Source of the DNA: Allobogoriella alba
Lineage (GTDB): Bacteria; Actinomycetota; Actinomycetes; Actinomycetales; Actinomycetaceae
Direction: 5' to 3'
Assembly (NCBI RefSeq): GCF_042665525.1
Contig: NZ_JBHTCQ010000002.1
Coordinates: 434,001-498,000, forward strand
Length of the DNA: 64,000 bases
Of the stretch, positions 9,029 through 18,580 are shown in pieces. Position 1 is the first letter of the stretch, and every line of letters begins with the position of its first letter. A model generated the notes under the pieces. That model made no database searches. It saw nothing but the letters and a program-made list of their open reading frames with translations, and was not told the DNA's origin. Position numbers and translations under genes: made by a program.

Positions 9029-9675
9029 ATGTCGCTCACCCGCGTGCACAACTTCTCGGTCTCCCTCGACGGCTTCGGCACGGGCGAGGGCCTCAGCGTC
9101 GAGGAACCGTTCGGCCACGCCGGTGAACGGCTGCACGAGTGGATGTTCGAGACCCGGTTCGGCCGGGAGATGCTCCGCCGGCCCGGGGGACCACCGGGAT
9201 CGACGAGGCCTTCGTCCGGCAGCACGAGCGGGGCTTCGGCGCCGAGATCATGGGGGCCGGGAAGTACGGCTACCCGGGCTGGCACGAGAACGCCGGGTGG
9301 CGGGGCTGGTGGGGGAGCAACCCGCCGTTCCACACACCGGTCGTGGTGCTCACCCACCATGTGCGGGCGCCGATCGAGATGGACGGCGGCACCACCTTCC
9401 ACTTCCTCGACGCCTCACCCGCGGACGCACTCGAGCATGCCCGCGAGCTGGCCGGGGGCAAGGACGTCCGGCTCGGGGGCGGGGCCACGATGATCCGCGA
9501 CTTCCTCGTCGCCGGCCTCGTCGACCACATGCACGTCGTCCAGGTCCCCATCGTGCTGGGCCGCGGCGTGCGGTTGTGGGACGGGCTCGAAGGGCTCGAG
9601 GAGACCTACGACCTCGAGGCCGTCTCCGCGCCGAGCGGCGTCACGCACCTGACCTTCTCCCGCCGGGCAGGATGA
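9029..9675 (+). pseudogene. Dihydrofolate-reductase-like (RibD C-terminal) gene broken by a frameshift
   Basis: The first part (ATG 9029, MSLTRVHNFSVSLDGFGTGE) and the second part (from TTGIDEAFVRQHERGFGAEI to the stop at 9675) are consecutive halves of a RibD_C/DHFR-like reductase, but in different frames. The break falls at a run of five G (9185-9189). One extra G would give PGGTTGID and restore a single 216-codon gene matching the family. The second half keeps IMGAGKYGYPGW, PVVVLTHHVRAP, LGGGATMIRDFLVAGLVDHM and VPIVLGRGVRLWDGL. Either the gene is inactivated or the assembly lost one G. GGAGGGGGC before 9029 is a good ribosome site. It stands alone, converging with the next gene. Confidence 0.8.
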
Positions 9676-9691
9676 GGCACCGCGCCGCCGC

Positions 9692-10540
9692 TCAGCCGGC
9701 GAACTCGCCCACCGGCAGTCCCGGCACGTCGACCTCGACCCGGAACACGGCACCCGCACCGGGCAGCCCGGCGGGCAGGTCGCGACGGGAGGTGGTGAGG
9801 AACAGGTCCGTCAGGTCCGGCCCACCGAGCGTGCACGCGGTCACGTGGGGGACCGGCACGTCGATCTCCTCCAGCAGCTCACCCTCCGGGGAGTAGCGCA
9901 GCACGCGGCCGGCGCCGTACACCGCGACCCAGATGGTGCCCTCGACGTCCACGACGAGCCCGTCCAGGTCGCCCTCCGACCGGTCCCGCTGCACCAGGGG
10001 CCGGCGGTTCGTCAGGCGGTGGTCCGCGACGTCGAAGACGTCCATCCGGCCGGCGCCCGAGTCGACGTAGTAGGCGCGGGCGCCGTCCGGTGAGAAGCCG
10101 AGGCCGTTGGAGATCGTCACGCGGTCGAGCACCTGCTCGACCCGCAGGTCCGCCGTGACCCGGTACAGGCCCGCGGCCTCGGGCTCCTGCTCCCACTCCG
10201 TGGTGCCGAGGTAGAGGCTGCCGTCGGGGGCCACCGCGCCCTCGTTCGAGCGCAGCCCCGGTCCGCGACCGACGTCGACGAACCGGGTCGGCTGTCCGTC
10301 GACGTCGTCGGCGAGACCCAGCCCGTGCTCGACGGCGACGACGTACCCGCCCTGCCGTCGCGGCCGCACGAAGGCGGCCACTCGCCCGACCTCGATCCGG
10401 TCCACGGCGCCGTCCGCCCGCAGCGTGAGCACGCCGCCGGCGAGCATGTCCACGAACCGGAGCCCGCCCCAGGCGTCGGACCAGACGGGGCCCTCGCCGT
10501 GGTCGGTGACGACATCGGTGACCTGCTCGACGCTGCGCAT
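9692..10540 (-). CDS. SMP-30/gluconolactonase family lactonase
   Basis: A 282-residue six-bladed propeller. Predicted divalent-metal ligands are Glu16 (EGPVW), Asn145 (ISNGLGFSPDG) and Asp193 (DLDGLVVD), with the SNEGAVAPDGSLYLGT lid segment around 98-113. The family hydrolyses sugar lactones (gluconolactone, xylonolactone, arabinonolactone). No Sec signal is present, so it should be cytoplasmic. It lies 36 bases downstream of the NCS1 permease on the same strand, so co-transcription is likely though the functional link is unclear. A CACACT box seven bases before ATG could serve as its own -10. Confidence 0.88.
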   Translation of the reverse strand: MRSVEQVTDVVTDHGEGPVWSDAWGGLRFVDMLAGGVLTLRADGAVDRIEVGRVAAFVRPRRQGGYVVAVEHGLGLADDVDGQPTRFVDVGRGPGLRSNEGAVAPDGSLYLGTTEWEQEPEAAGLYRVTADLRVEQVLDRVTISNGLGFSPDGARAYYVDSGAGRMDVFDVADHRLTNRRPLVQRDRSEGDLDGLVVDVEGTIWVAVYGAGRVLRYSPEGELLEEIDVPVPHVTACTLGGPDLTDLFLTTSRRDLPAGLPGAGAVFRVEVDVPGLPVGEFAG

Positions 10541-10576
10541 GGCGGTCAGTGTGGCAGGGCGTCGTGGGACCGGGAC

Positions 10577-11884
10577 TCAACGGGCCGGTGCGGCGCCTCG
10601 CCTCTCGACGGCCGCCGCGACCGGCGCCGCCGCCGCGGCCACCACGATGCCCAGGATCGCCGGGCTGCCGAACCCGCCGTAGGTGCTCGCCAGCGCGGCG
10701 GCCGCGCCGGCGAGGTAGGCGACCAGGCCACCCACCCGCACCATGGGCACCTCCGAGAGGTCGGTGCCGGGGTCCTTGCCGCGCCACACGAGGAAGAACG
10801 TGCCGATGATGGCGCCGCCGAGCGGTGGGATGACCACACCGAGCAGGCTGAGGAACTGCACCAGGTGGTCGGCGATGCCGGTCAGGGCCAGCGCGATGCT
10901 CACGATGACGCCGCCGACCACGAACGGCCGCTTGTCCGGCTTGCCGAACAGCTCCGACCCGGCGACCGCGAAGGCGTAGGCCGTGTTGTCGTTCGTGGTC
11001 CACAGGTTCGTCAGCAGCAGGAAGAGCGCGAGCCCGACGATGCCCATCGCCAGCAGCACGTCGACGAAGTCGCCCTCGCCGAACGCCGCGACCCCGACGC
11101 CGCCGAAGAACAGCATCGCGAACTGCACGACGAGCACCGAGACGAGGGTCAGCAGGAAGGTCTTCGTGGCGCCGGCGGAGAACCGCGTCCAGTTCCCGAT
11201 CTGCGAGCCGCCGGAGATGAAGGTCGCGATCATCATCGTGATCGCCGTCCCCGCGCCGATGCTGCCGGCCTCCGTGCCCCCGCCGGCGAGCAGCTCGTCC
11301 CAGCCGCCCGCCTCGCCGACCGAGCGGGCCGTCACCCACAGGCAGAGCACCATCATGAGGGGGACCGAGACCCAGGAGAGGATCTCGATGCCCTTGAACC
11401 CGAAGTACGCGGTGGACGCCATGAGGACACCGCCGACGATCATGACGAGCCACCCGGCGGTGAACCCGGTCGAGGCCTCGACCAGGCTGGCGAGCACGCC
11501 GAGCGAGACGCCGTACCAGCCGAGCTGCGTGCCGCCGAGGACGAAGGACGCCCACTTGCCGCCCGCCTTGCCGAGGATCAGCCGCGAGACCAGCGCGGTG
11601 GTCAGCCCGGTGCGTTCGCTCACCACGCCCAGCAGCGCGATGTAGGCGGCGAGCACCACCGTGGCCACCGCCGCGAGGCCGAGGAACTCGCCGAACGGGA
11701 AGGCGGTCACCACCTGGCCGCCCGCCACCATCGTGGGCGTGTAGAAGAAGAACCCCGCGATGACGACGGCGATCGCGAGCGTCCCGTGCCGTGCCGACCT
11801 CGGAACCCGGCTGAGCGGGTAGTCGCGGTCCTTGGGTGCGCTCGGTGCGGTGGGCTGGGAGGCGTCGTCGACGACGGAGGTCAT
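10577..11884 (-). CDS. NCS1 family permease (cytosine/purine permease, CodB-like)
   Basis: A 435-residue protein with about twelve hydrophobic segments. The N-terminus reads DYPLSRVPRSARHGTLAIAV, followed by FFFYTPTMVAGGQVV and GKWASFVLGGTQLGWYGVSL, the pattern of CodB-type nucleobase:cation symporters. The mid-region NLWTTNDNTAYAFAVAGSEL is also typical. It probably imports cytosine or a related nucleobase or hydantoin by cation symport. No deaminase gene is adjacent; the co-oriented neighbour is an SMP-30 lactonase. ATG 11884 is the only sensible start. Confidence 0.88.
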   Translation of the reverse strand: MTSVVDDASQPTAPSAPKDRDYPLSRVPRSARHGTLAIAVVIAGFFFYTPTMVAGGQVVTAFPFGEFLGLAAVATVVLAAYIALLGVVSERTGLTTALVSRLILGKAGGKWASFVLGGTQLGWYGVSLGVLASLVEASTGFTAGWLVMIVGGVLMASTAYFGFKGIEILSWVSVPLMMVLCLWVTARSVGEAGGWDELLAGGGTEAGSIGAGTAITMMIATFISGGSQIGNWTRFSAGATKTFLLTLVSVLVVQFAMLFFGGVGVAAFGEGDFVDVLLAMGIVGLALFLLLTNLWTTNDNTAYAFAVAGSELFGKPDKRPFVVGGVIVSIALALTGIADHLVQFLSLLGVVIPPLGGAIIGTFFLVWRGKDPGTDLSEVPMVRVGGLVAYLAGAAAALASTYGGFGSPAILGIVVAAAAAPVAAAVERRGAAPAR

Positions 11885-12044
11885 GGGTGGGTACTCGCTT
11901 CCTGGGGTGACGCCCGGACGCTAGCAGCGTGCTGTTACGCGCGTGTTGCCCGCCCGCACCGTGGTGGGGAGAGGTCCCCACCGCGGGACGCGGTCACGGC
12001 GCCGGAACCCCGATAGCCTTCGCGGACGGGGAACGGGGGACCAG

Positions 12045-13568
12045 ATGAGCCAGGACGACCACGGCAACGCCGACGACGGCGCGCACCGCCCGGGGGCACC
12101 GTGGGGGCCGCAGGACGGCCGGCAGGGGGCGGACGGACCACCGGGACCACGGGGCCCGTACGGGCCGCAGCAGGGTCCGTGGCAACAGGGGGCCCCCGGG
12201 CAGCAGCCGCCCGGGCAGAGCCCGCCGGTGCCCGGAGCGCCGGGTGCCTGGCAGGTTCCGCAGCAGCAGCCGTGGCACGGCCAGCAGCACGGGCCGCCGC
12301 AGGCCCAACAGCCGGCCCACGGCCAGCAGCACCACCAGCAGCAGTACGGACGGCCGGTGCCGCAGCAGCACCACCACGCCCCGCAGTACGTGCCGCACCA
12401 GCAGCAGTACCAGCCGCACCCGCCGCAGCAGCAGTACCAGCAGTACCAGCAGCAGTACGGGCAGCACCCCCAGTACCAGCAGCAGCCGCATTACCAGCAG
12501 CAGTACGGGCAGCACCCCCAGTACCAGCAGAAGCCCCCGAAGAAGCTCGGACGCGGTGCCCGAGCCGCCCTCCTCGGAGGTGCGGGCGCCGTCGTCGTGG
12601 CGATCGCCGTGGTCGCCGCCGTCGTCCTCTGGCCGAGCCCGGGCCGGGTCCTGTCGGAGGCACGCCCCACCAGCCCTCAGGAGCTCGTGGAGGGGTACCT
12701 GGGCGCCGTGGCCGAGGGGAACGCCGCCGAGGCGCTGTCCTACCTCCCGACGGACCAGCGGCCCCAGGACGAACCCCTCCTCACCGACGAGGCGCTCGCC
12801 CGTTCGCTCGAGATCGCCCCGATCAGCGAGATCGAGGTGGGGGAGGTGGTCGAGGGGGACGCCACCGCCGAGGTGAGGGTCAGCTACCTCATGGGCGGCG
12901 AGCCCGTCGACACGGTGTTCCTCGTCGTCGACCGCGCCGGGAACGGCAAGTGGCTGCTGGACGGCGGGCTCGCCCAGATCTCGACGCCCAACCTCACCGG
13001 CCTGGACCTGACGGTCAACGGTCAGGACGTCGCGGGCGGACCGCTGAACGCCTTCGTCGGCACCTACGAGATCGCGACGTCGGCCCAGCACTTCCGGCTC
13101 GAGGGCGGACCGCTCCAGGTCACCGCCCCCGGTCCCCACGACACCGGCGGACTCACGGCCTCTCTCACCGACGACGGCGTGACCGCGTTCCGGGACGCCG
13201 TGCGGGAGTCCGCCGAGCAGTGCGTCTCCTCCTCGGCCCTGGACGCGAACTGCGGCCTGGGCCTGGAGGAGAACGCCGACGACGGAACCCGGCTGCACGA
13301 CGGAACGATCGACCGGAGCCTGAGCCGCCAGGCGCGTGACCAGCTGGACCAGCTCGAGCCGCTCCTGCACCTGGAGGAGGACATCACCCAGGTCACGGGG
13401 ATGCTCGGCAACGCCCGGGTGAACGTCACGGCGCGGTGCACGCAGAACGGCGTGACCGGCCCCTGCGAGCTCACCAGCCCGCTCCAGCTCGGCGGGCTGC
13501 TCGGCCTCGTCACGGTCGACATGGCGTCCGAGGACCCCGCGGTCACGTGGGCCGTGGACGGCAGCTGA
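12045..13568 (+). CDS. Gln-rich membrane-anchored protein with extracellular domain
   Basis: A 507-residue protein. Residues 1-165 are low complexity, rich in Gln, Pro, Tyr and His, with repeated QQYGQHPQYQQ motifs. One transmembrane segment follows (about 175-197, preceded by KKLGRGARAA), then an extracellular part. It begins with a DUF4878-like region (PQELVEGYLGAVAEGNAAEALSYL) and continues with beta-rich sequence. ATG 12045 is chosen because it begins the hydrophilic N-terminus after a GGGGGACC site. Proteins with this layout are common in actinobacteria and lack a defined function. The N-terminus is presumably cytoplasmic and disordered. It is monocistronic and ends at a strong hairpin. 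Confidence 0.82.
   Translation: MSQDDHGNADDGAHRPGAPWGPQDGRQGADGPPGPRGPYGPQQGPWQQGAPGQQPPGQSPPVPGAPGAWQVPQQQPWHGQQHGPPQAQQPAHGQQHHQQQYGRPVPQQHHHAPQYVPHQQQYQPHPPQQQYQQYQQQYGQHPQYQQQPHYQQQYGQHPQYQQKPPKKLGRGARAALLGGAGAVVVAIAVVAAVVLWPSPGRVLSEARPTSPQELVEGYLGAVAEGNAAEALSYLPTDQRPQDEPLLTDEALARSLEIAPISEIEVGEVVEGDATAEVRVSYLMGGEPVDTVFLVVDRAGNGKWLLDGGLAQISTPNLTGLDLTVNGQDVAGGPLNAFVGTYEIATSAQHFRLEGGPLQVTAPGPHDTGGLTASLTDDGVTAFRDAVRESAEQCVSSSALDANCGLGLEENADDGTRLHDGTIDRSLSRQARDQLDQLEPLLHLEEDITQVTGMLGNARVNVTARCTQNGVTGPCELTSPLQLGGLLGLVTVDMASEDPAVTWAVDGS
12444..12530 (+). repeat. 39-base direct repeat inside the Gln-rich coding region
   Basis: A perfect 39-base repeat at 12444-12482 and 12492-12530, period 48 bases (16 codons), so the reading frame is kept. 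It encodes YQQQYGQHPQYQQ twice. It reflects slippage-prone low-complexity coding sequence. Confidence 0.9.
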
Positions 13569-13587
13569 CCACGCATCCCACGCGAGA

Positions 13588-13625
13588 GGGCGGATGTGGT
13601 CGTCCCCCATCGACCACATCCGCCC
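13588..13625. terminator. Strong hairpin between convergent genes
   Basis: A perfect 15-bp stem (GGGCGGATGTGGTCG at 13588-13602, CGACCACATCCGCCC at 13611-13625) with an 8-base loop. It lies between the stop of the Gln-rich gene and the stop of the minus-strand symporter. There is no U-tract, as usual for high-GC actinobacterial terminators. It probably acts in both directions. Confidence 0.85.
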
Positions 13626-13673
13626 CCTCCGTCTCGTCCGGGCCCGCCGGCGGTCCGGCCCCCGGCGGCGGCG

Positions 13674-15359
13674 TCAGGACTTCGTCGAGCTCACCCGTGC
13701 CGCCGGGTAGCGGATCTCCTCGACCATCTCCTGCACGTGCTCCGACGGCGGCCGCGTGACCGACGACACCAGGATCGTGACCACGAAGTTCACCAGCGCG
13801 CCGACGGCGCCGATCCCCTCCGGGCTGATGCCGAGGATGTGGTCGTTCTCGGGGGTGCCGAAGACTTCCAGCGTGTAGATCATGTAGCTGCCGGTGAAGG
13901 CCAGGCCGGCGAGCATGCCCGCCGCCGCTCCTGCGGCACTCGCCCGTTTCCAGAAGATCCCGAGGAGCAGCACCGGGAAGAACGTCGAGGCGGCCAGCCC
14001 GAACGCGAAGGCGACCACCTGCGCGACGAAGGCCGGCGGGTTGATGCCGAAGTAGATCGCCACCAGCACGGCGAGACCCATCGCGACCCGCCCGGCCAGC
14101 AATCGCTGGCGGTCGGTGGCGTCCCGCTTGACCACACGGAAGAACAGGTCGTGCGAGACCGAGGAGGAGATCACCAGCAGCAGACCGGCGGCCGTGGACA
14201 TGGCCGCCGCCATGCCGCCGGCCGCGACGAGGCCGACGACCGGGGCAGGCAGGCCCGCGATCTCCGGGCTCGCGAGCACGAGGATGTCGTTGTTGACGAG
14301 CAGGTCGTACCCGCCCTCGGCGAACGCCTCCGCGTCGTTCGTGATGGTGTTGACCGCGTCCGAGTTCTCGGCCACCGAGACGAGCCCGGTCGCCTGCCAG
14401 TTCTGCACCCACTCCGGCAGGTTGTCGACGGACACCCCCTGCACGCCCTGGAGCAGGTTCAGCTTGGTGAAGGCGCCGACCGCGGGAGCGGTCGTGTAGA
14501 GCAGCCCGATGAAGAACAGCGCCCAGAAAGCCGAGAAGCGTGCGCCGCGGACGGTCTTGGTCGTGTAGAAGCGGATGATCACGTGCGGCAGGCCGGCCGT
14601 GCCGAGCATCAGCGACATCGTCACGAGGAAGACGTCGATCTGCCCGCCCGGGCGGCCCGAGAACGCCTCGGTGTAGGCGGCCAGCCCGAAGTCCTGGCTG
14701 AGCGCGTCCAGCTCGGCCAGGATCTGGCCGAACGAGACCTGCGGGACAGGGATCCCGGTCATCTGCTGCGCGACCGCCACGGCCGGGATGAGGTAGGCGA
14801 TGATCAGCACCGTGTACTGGGCCACCTGGGTCCAGGTGATGCCCTTCATGCCGCCGAGGACCGTGTAGGTGAAGATGATCAGCGCGGCGACGATGACGCC
14901 GCCGGTGATGTCCAGGCCGAGGAAGCGGCTGAAGACGATGCCGCCGCCGTTCATCTGCCCGACGACGTAGGTGAAGGAGACGATGATTGCCGCGACGGCC
15001 GAGATGAGCCGGACGGTCTCGGAGTACCGGTCGCCGACGAACTCCGGCACCGTGAACTTGCCCCACTTGCGCAGGTACGGGGCGAGCAGGAGCGCCAGCA
15101 GCACGAAGCCGCCCGTCCAGCCCATGAGGTAGATGGAGCCGTCGGAGCCGAGGAAGGCGATGAGGCCCGCCATGCCGATGAACGACGCCGCCGACATCCA
15201 GTCCGCGGCCACCGCCGCACCGTTGGCGACGGTCGGGATGCCCTGGTCGGCGACGTAGAAGCCCTCGGTGTCCTTCACCCGGCTGCGCCAGGCGATGACG
15301 ATGTAGATGCCGAAGGTGACGACGATGAAGACGAGGGTCCAGATCTGGATGTCGCTCAC
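13674..15359 (-). CDS. actP: Cation/acetate symporter (SSS family, ActP/MctC-like)
   Basis: A 561-residue sodium/solute symporter with about 13 membrane segments. Early motifs EGFYVADQGIPTVANGAAVA, AADWMSAASFIGMAG and KFTVPEFVGDRY are those of ActP/MctC carriers for acetate, pyruvate or propionate, as are LGTAGLPHVIIRFYTTKTV and AAAMSTAAGLLLVISSS. The GTG start (15359) overlaps the stop of a DUF485 protein by four bases (GTGA), the usual yjcH-actP arrangement. A second, divergent symporter of the same family is encoded 1.5 kb away. Acetate versus pyruvate specificity cannot be decided here. Confidence 0.92.
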   Translation of the reverse strand: MSDIQIWTLVFIVVTFGIYIVIAWRSRVKDTEGFYVADQGIPTVANGAAVAADWMSAASFIGMAGLIAFLGSDGSIYLMGWTGGFVLLALLLAPYLRKWGKFTVPEFVGDRYSETVRLISAVAAIIVSFTYVVGQMNGGGIVFSRFLGLDITGGVIVAALIIFTYTVLGGMKGITWTQVAQYTVLIIAYLIPAVAVAQQMTGIPVPQVSFGQILAELDALSQDFGLAAYTEAFSGRPGGQIDVFLVTMSLMLGTAGLPHVIIRFYTTKTVRGARFSAFWALFFIGLLYTTAPAVGAFTKLNLLQGVQGVSVDNLPEWVQNWQATGLVSVAENSDAVNTITNDAEAFAEGGYDLLVNNDILVLASPEIAGLPAPVVGLVAAGGMAAAMSTAAGLLLVISSSVSHDLFFRVVKRDATDRQRLLAGRVAMGLAVLVAIYFGINPPAFVAQVVAFAFGLAASTFFPVLLLGIFWKRASAAGAAAGMLAGLAFTGSYMIYTLEVFGTPENDHILGISPEGIGAVGALVNFVVTILVSSVTRPPSEHVQEMVEEIRYPAARVSSTKS

Positions 15360-15691
15360 GGCTGATCACCGTTCCCGTTCCGCTCGCTGACGCCGAACTC
15401 CTCGTCGAGCCGGTCCATCCGGAGGGCGTAGACGAGGATGAGGATGATGAAGGTGTAGATCGAGCCCTGCTGGGCGAACCAGAGGCCCAACGGGAACCCG
15501 GCGATCACGATGGAGTTCAGCGGCTCGATGAAGAGCACGCCGCAGCCGAACGCGACCACGAACCAGATGACCAGCAGCACCAGCATCAGCCGGAGGTTCT
15601 TGCGCCAGTACTGCTTGCGCCACCCGTTGTCCTCGCCCCCACCGGGCGGCGGGCTCCCGCCCAGCTCGCCCTCGTGAGCCGTGTCGGCCAT
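15356..15691 (-). CDS. DUF485 small membrane protein, partner of the symporter
   Basis: A 111-residue protein: hydrophilic N-terminus, then NLRLMLVLLVIWFVVAFGCG and SIYTFIILILVYALRMDRLD as two membrane segments, and the short FPLGLWFAQQG motif of DUF485 (YjcH). The start is ATG 15691, with GGAG a few bases upstream. DUF485 proteins are almost always encoded just before an ActP-type symporter, as here, and may act as an accessory subunit. It begins the two-gene transcription unit. Confidence 0.9.
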   Translation of the reverse strand: MADTAHEGELGGSPPPGGGEDNGWRKQYWRKNLRLMLVLLVIWFVVAFGCGVLFIEPLNSIVIAGFPLGLWFAQQGSIYTFIILILVYALRMDRLDEEFGVSERNGNGDQP

Positions 15692-15958
15692 CGGACGCTC
15701 CCTTCGTCGCGATCGGCCCCGTGCGTCCTCGCCCGGGGCACGTCCTGTCCGTGTCCTTGATCGGCGAGCGAACCGCACCCCGCGTGGCCGGCACAAGCGA
15801 CGCGCCACGGACGGCCGGTTGGGATTCGCGAACGGTCGCCCTGCGCCGTCGACCGGTGCGACGCGCCGGCCACGACCGCTCGTCGGCCTGTATCGACCGT
15901 TCGCGCGCCGGTGCGGACCGTTCGCCCCTCGCGTTGCCGCTGCGGCGTCCGCGTCGCC

Positions 15959-15964
15959 TAGCAT
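15959..15964 (+). promoter_or_regulatory. Predicted -10 element of a leaderless gene
   Basis: TAGCAT lies seven bases before ATG 15972, so transcription would begin at or next to the start codon; no ribosome site is visible. The rest of the gap 15692-15971 (280 bases) must also hold the promoter of the minus-strand DUF485-symporter pair, but I could not pick it out. Confidence 0.4.
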
Positions 15965-15971
15965 CGACGAC

Positions 15972-16421
15972 ATGGCCTCGACGACGAGCTCACCCGCCGG
16001 CACGGCGGGCACCTCCGCACCCGGCCCGCAGAAGCGCATCCTGCACCCGGGCAGCGTCGGCATGCTCCTCGGCGGCCTGCTCACCCTGGTCGGCTCGCTG
16101 CTGCCCTGGGTCATGACGCCGCTCGGCAACCTCGCCGGCACCGCCGGTCCGGGGCTGTGGACGCTGTGCGCAGGATTCCTCGGCATCGCCGGCGCCGTCC
16201 TGCCGTACCGCCGGGTCGCACTGGCCCACTGCCTCCTGGCCGGGGGCGTGGCCGGAGTCATCGTGGGCTGGCAGGTCGCGCGGCTGGCCCACCTCAGTGC
16301 CACCACCGACGCGTGGGGACAGCTGCTGCCGGGGATGGGACTGGTCATGGTGGCCGGCGGCACGGTGGTGCTGCTGCGCACCGGCATCCGCCTGCTGCGG
16401 ACCCCCGCCACCACCACCTGA
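15972..16421 (+). CDS. Small four-helix membrane protein, unknown function
   Basis: A 149-residue protein with a Ser/Thr/Ala-rich N-terminus and about four hydrophobic segments (VGMLLGGLLTLVGSLLPWVM, LWTLCAGFLGIAGAVLP, CLLAGGVAGVIVGW, LLPGMGLVMVAGGTVVLL). The start is ATG 15972, apparently leaderless. It lies between two divergent acetate-symporter units and is transcribed towards the second. No known family is recognised. Confidence 0.72.
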   Translation: MASTTSSPAGTAGTSAPGPQKRILHPGSVGMLLGGLLTLVGSLLPWVMTPLGNLAGTAGPGLWTLCAGFLGIAGAVLPYRRVALAHCLLAGGVAGVIVGWQVARLAHLSATTDAWGQLLPGMGLVMVAGGTVVLLRTGIRLLRTPATTT

Positions 16422-16481
16422 CCCGCGCCGTGCGCCGGCCGGAACCTCCCGTGCGCCAGCCCGTTGCCCGCACCAGGTGCA

Positions 16482-16487
16482 TAGGGT
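16482..16487 (+). promoter_or_regulatory. Predicted -10 element of a leaderless operon
   Basis: TAGGGT ends six bases before ATG 16494 (and directly before in-frame GTG 16488). The operon of the second symporter would therefore begin with a leaderless mRNA. Confidence 0.4.
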
Positions 16488-16493
16488 GTGCGC

Positions 16494-16861
<368 letters not shown>

Positions 16862-16865
<4 letters not shown>

Positions 16866-18580
16866 ACCTCGCCAGCGTCGTCGCGCTCGCCGTCGTCGGC
16901 GCCATCGTCGTGGGCGTCGCGCTCGCCACCCGGCCGCGCGGGACGTCCACGCTGGACTTCTACCTCGCCGGACGCCGGGTCGGCGTGCTCACCAACGCGT
17001 GGGCGATCTGCGGCGACTACTTCTCCGCCGCGTCCTTCCTCGGCGTCGCGGCGGCCGTCTACGTCTCCGGGCTCGACGGCGCCTGGTACGCCGTGGGCTT
17101 CGCCGCCGGGTTCGTTCCCCTGCTGCTGTTCGTCGCAGCCCCGCTGCGCCGGTTCGGCGAGTTCTCCATCCCGGACTTCCTCGCCCGGCGCCTGGGCTCG
17201 GAGCGGGTGCGGCTGGTCGCCGTCGCCGTCGTGCAGCTCGTCATCCTCTCCTACCTCATCCCGCAGTCGGTGGGCGCCGGCATCACCTGGCAGCTGCTCG
17301 TCGGCCAGGGGATCCTCGGGCTGCGGCCCTACGAGACGGGCGTGCTCATCTCCACCGCCGTGGTCGCCGTGGTCGTGGTGCTCGGCGGGATGCGGGGGAC
17401 CACCTGGAACCAGGCCGTGCAGTTCCTCGTGCTGCTCGCCGCGCTGGTGTGGCTGGCCGCGGTCGTGATCGGCGAGGGCTTCCGGTACGGCGACGCCATC
17501 GACAGCCTGGGAGCCGAGCCGCTCGCCAACCCGACCGAGGAGGACGGGCGGTGGCGGCTCGAGCCCGAACGCAGCCAGATCGACCCGGACGCCCCCGCCA
17601 CCTTCGGCGAGCCCGGATCCCGGTACGGCGCGCTCGGCCAGTTCGCGCTCGTCGTCACCCTCGCCCTGGGCACGGCAGGGCTGCCGCACGTGCTCAACCG
17701 GTACTTCACCTCGCCCACCGGGAAGGCGGCCCGCGTGACGACCGTCTGGGTGCTGGGTCTGGCGGGGACCTTCTACGCGCTCGCCGTCATGCTCGGCACG
17801 GCGGCACGAGCGCTCGTACCCGGCGCCGTCGACGAGCACCCGTGGCTCGCCGGGCTCACGGTCGACGGCGTGCTGCGGGTCCCGGAGCACGCGCTCCCGG
17901 TGCTCGGCCGCATCTACGGTGGCGACGCCGGGCTCGGCGTGATCGCCGCGGGTGCGCTGGTCGCGGTGATGTCCACCATCGCCGGGCTGCTGCTGGCGTC
18001 CGCCGCCACCTGGGGGCACGACGTGTACGAGCGGCACATCAACCCGCGCGCGACCCAGCGTCAGGCGGTCCAGGCCGGCCGCACCGCCACCGTGGTGGCG
18101 GCCGGCGCGGCAGCGGTGCTCGCCCTCGTCATCCACCCGGACGCCTTCACCACGTCCATGCCCTCCATGGTGGCGACCATGGTGACCTGGGCCTTCGCCG
18201 TCGCCGGGTCCGCGTTCACCCCCGTGTTCATCCTCGCCATCTGGTGGCGCGGCACGACGGCGGCCGGTGCCGAGGCCGGGATGGTCACCGGGGCCGTGCT
18301 CGCCGTGGTGATGTTCACGACCGGCAACGCGGTGGAGCCGTGGGTCCTCGAGGAGGTCCTGGTGACCCCGACCGTCGTCGCCGCACCCGTGGCGGCGGCG
18401 GTGACCGTGCTGGTCTCGCGGCGCACCGCCGCGCCACCGGACGTCGACGAGGCGTTCGTCCGGATGCACGGGACCGCGGCGGACCGGCGGGCCGAACGGC
18501 TGGCCCGGCTGACCGTCGGGGAGCGTGGCCGGCGCGGGCGGCGGTTCTTCGGCATGAGGGGGCCTCGTGCGCGGCGGTAG
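16862..18580 (+). CDS. Second cation/acetate-type symporter (SSS family)
   Basis: A 572-residue SSS carrier starting at GTG 16862. Motifs include LDFYLAGRRVGVLTNAWAI, CGDYFSAASFLGVAAAVYVS, EFSIPDFLARRLGSERVRL, GTAGLPHVLNRYFTSPTGKA and AVMSTIAGLLLASAATWGHD. These place it with ActP/MctC-like monocarboxylate carriers and make it a paralogue of the minus-strand symporter at 13674. The C-terminal tail is basic and cytoplasmic. The following histidine kinase overlaps its 3' end by 14 bases, so transporter and sensor are in one operon. Confidence 0.9.

Noticed and set aside
12320..12530. Repeated CAGCAG/CAGTAC pattern resembling a repeat array
   Set aside because: It is in frame, encodes a Gln/Tyr-rich segment and has no spacer structure, so it is not a CRISPR array.
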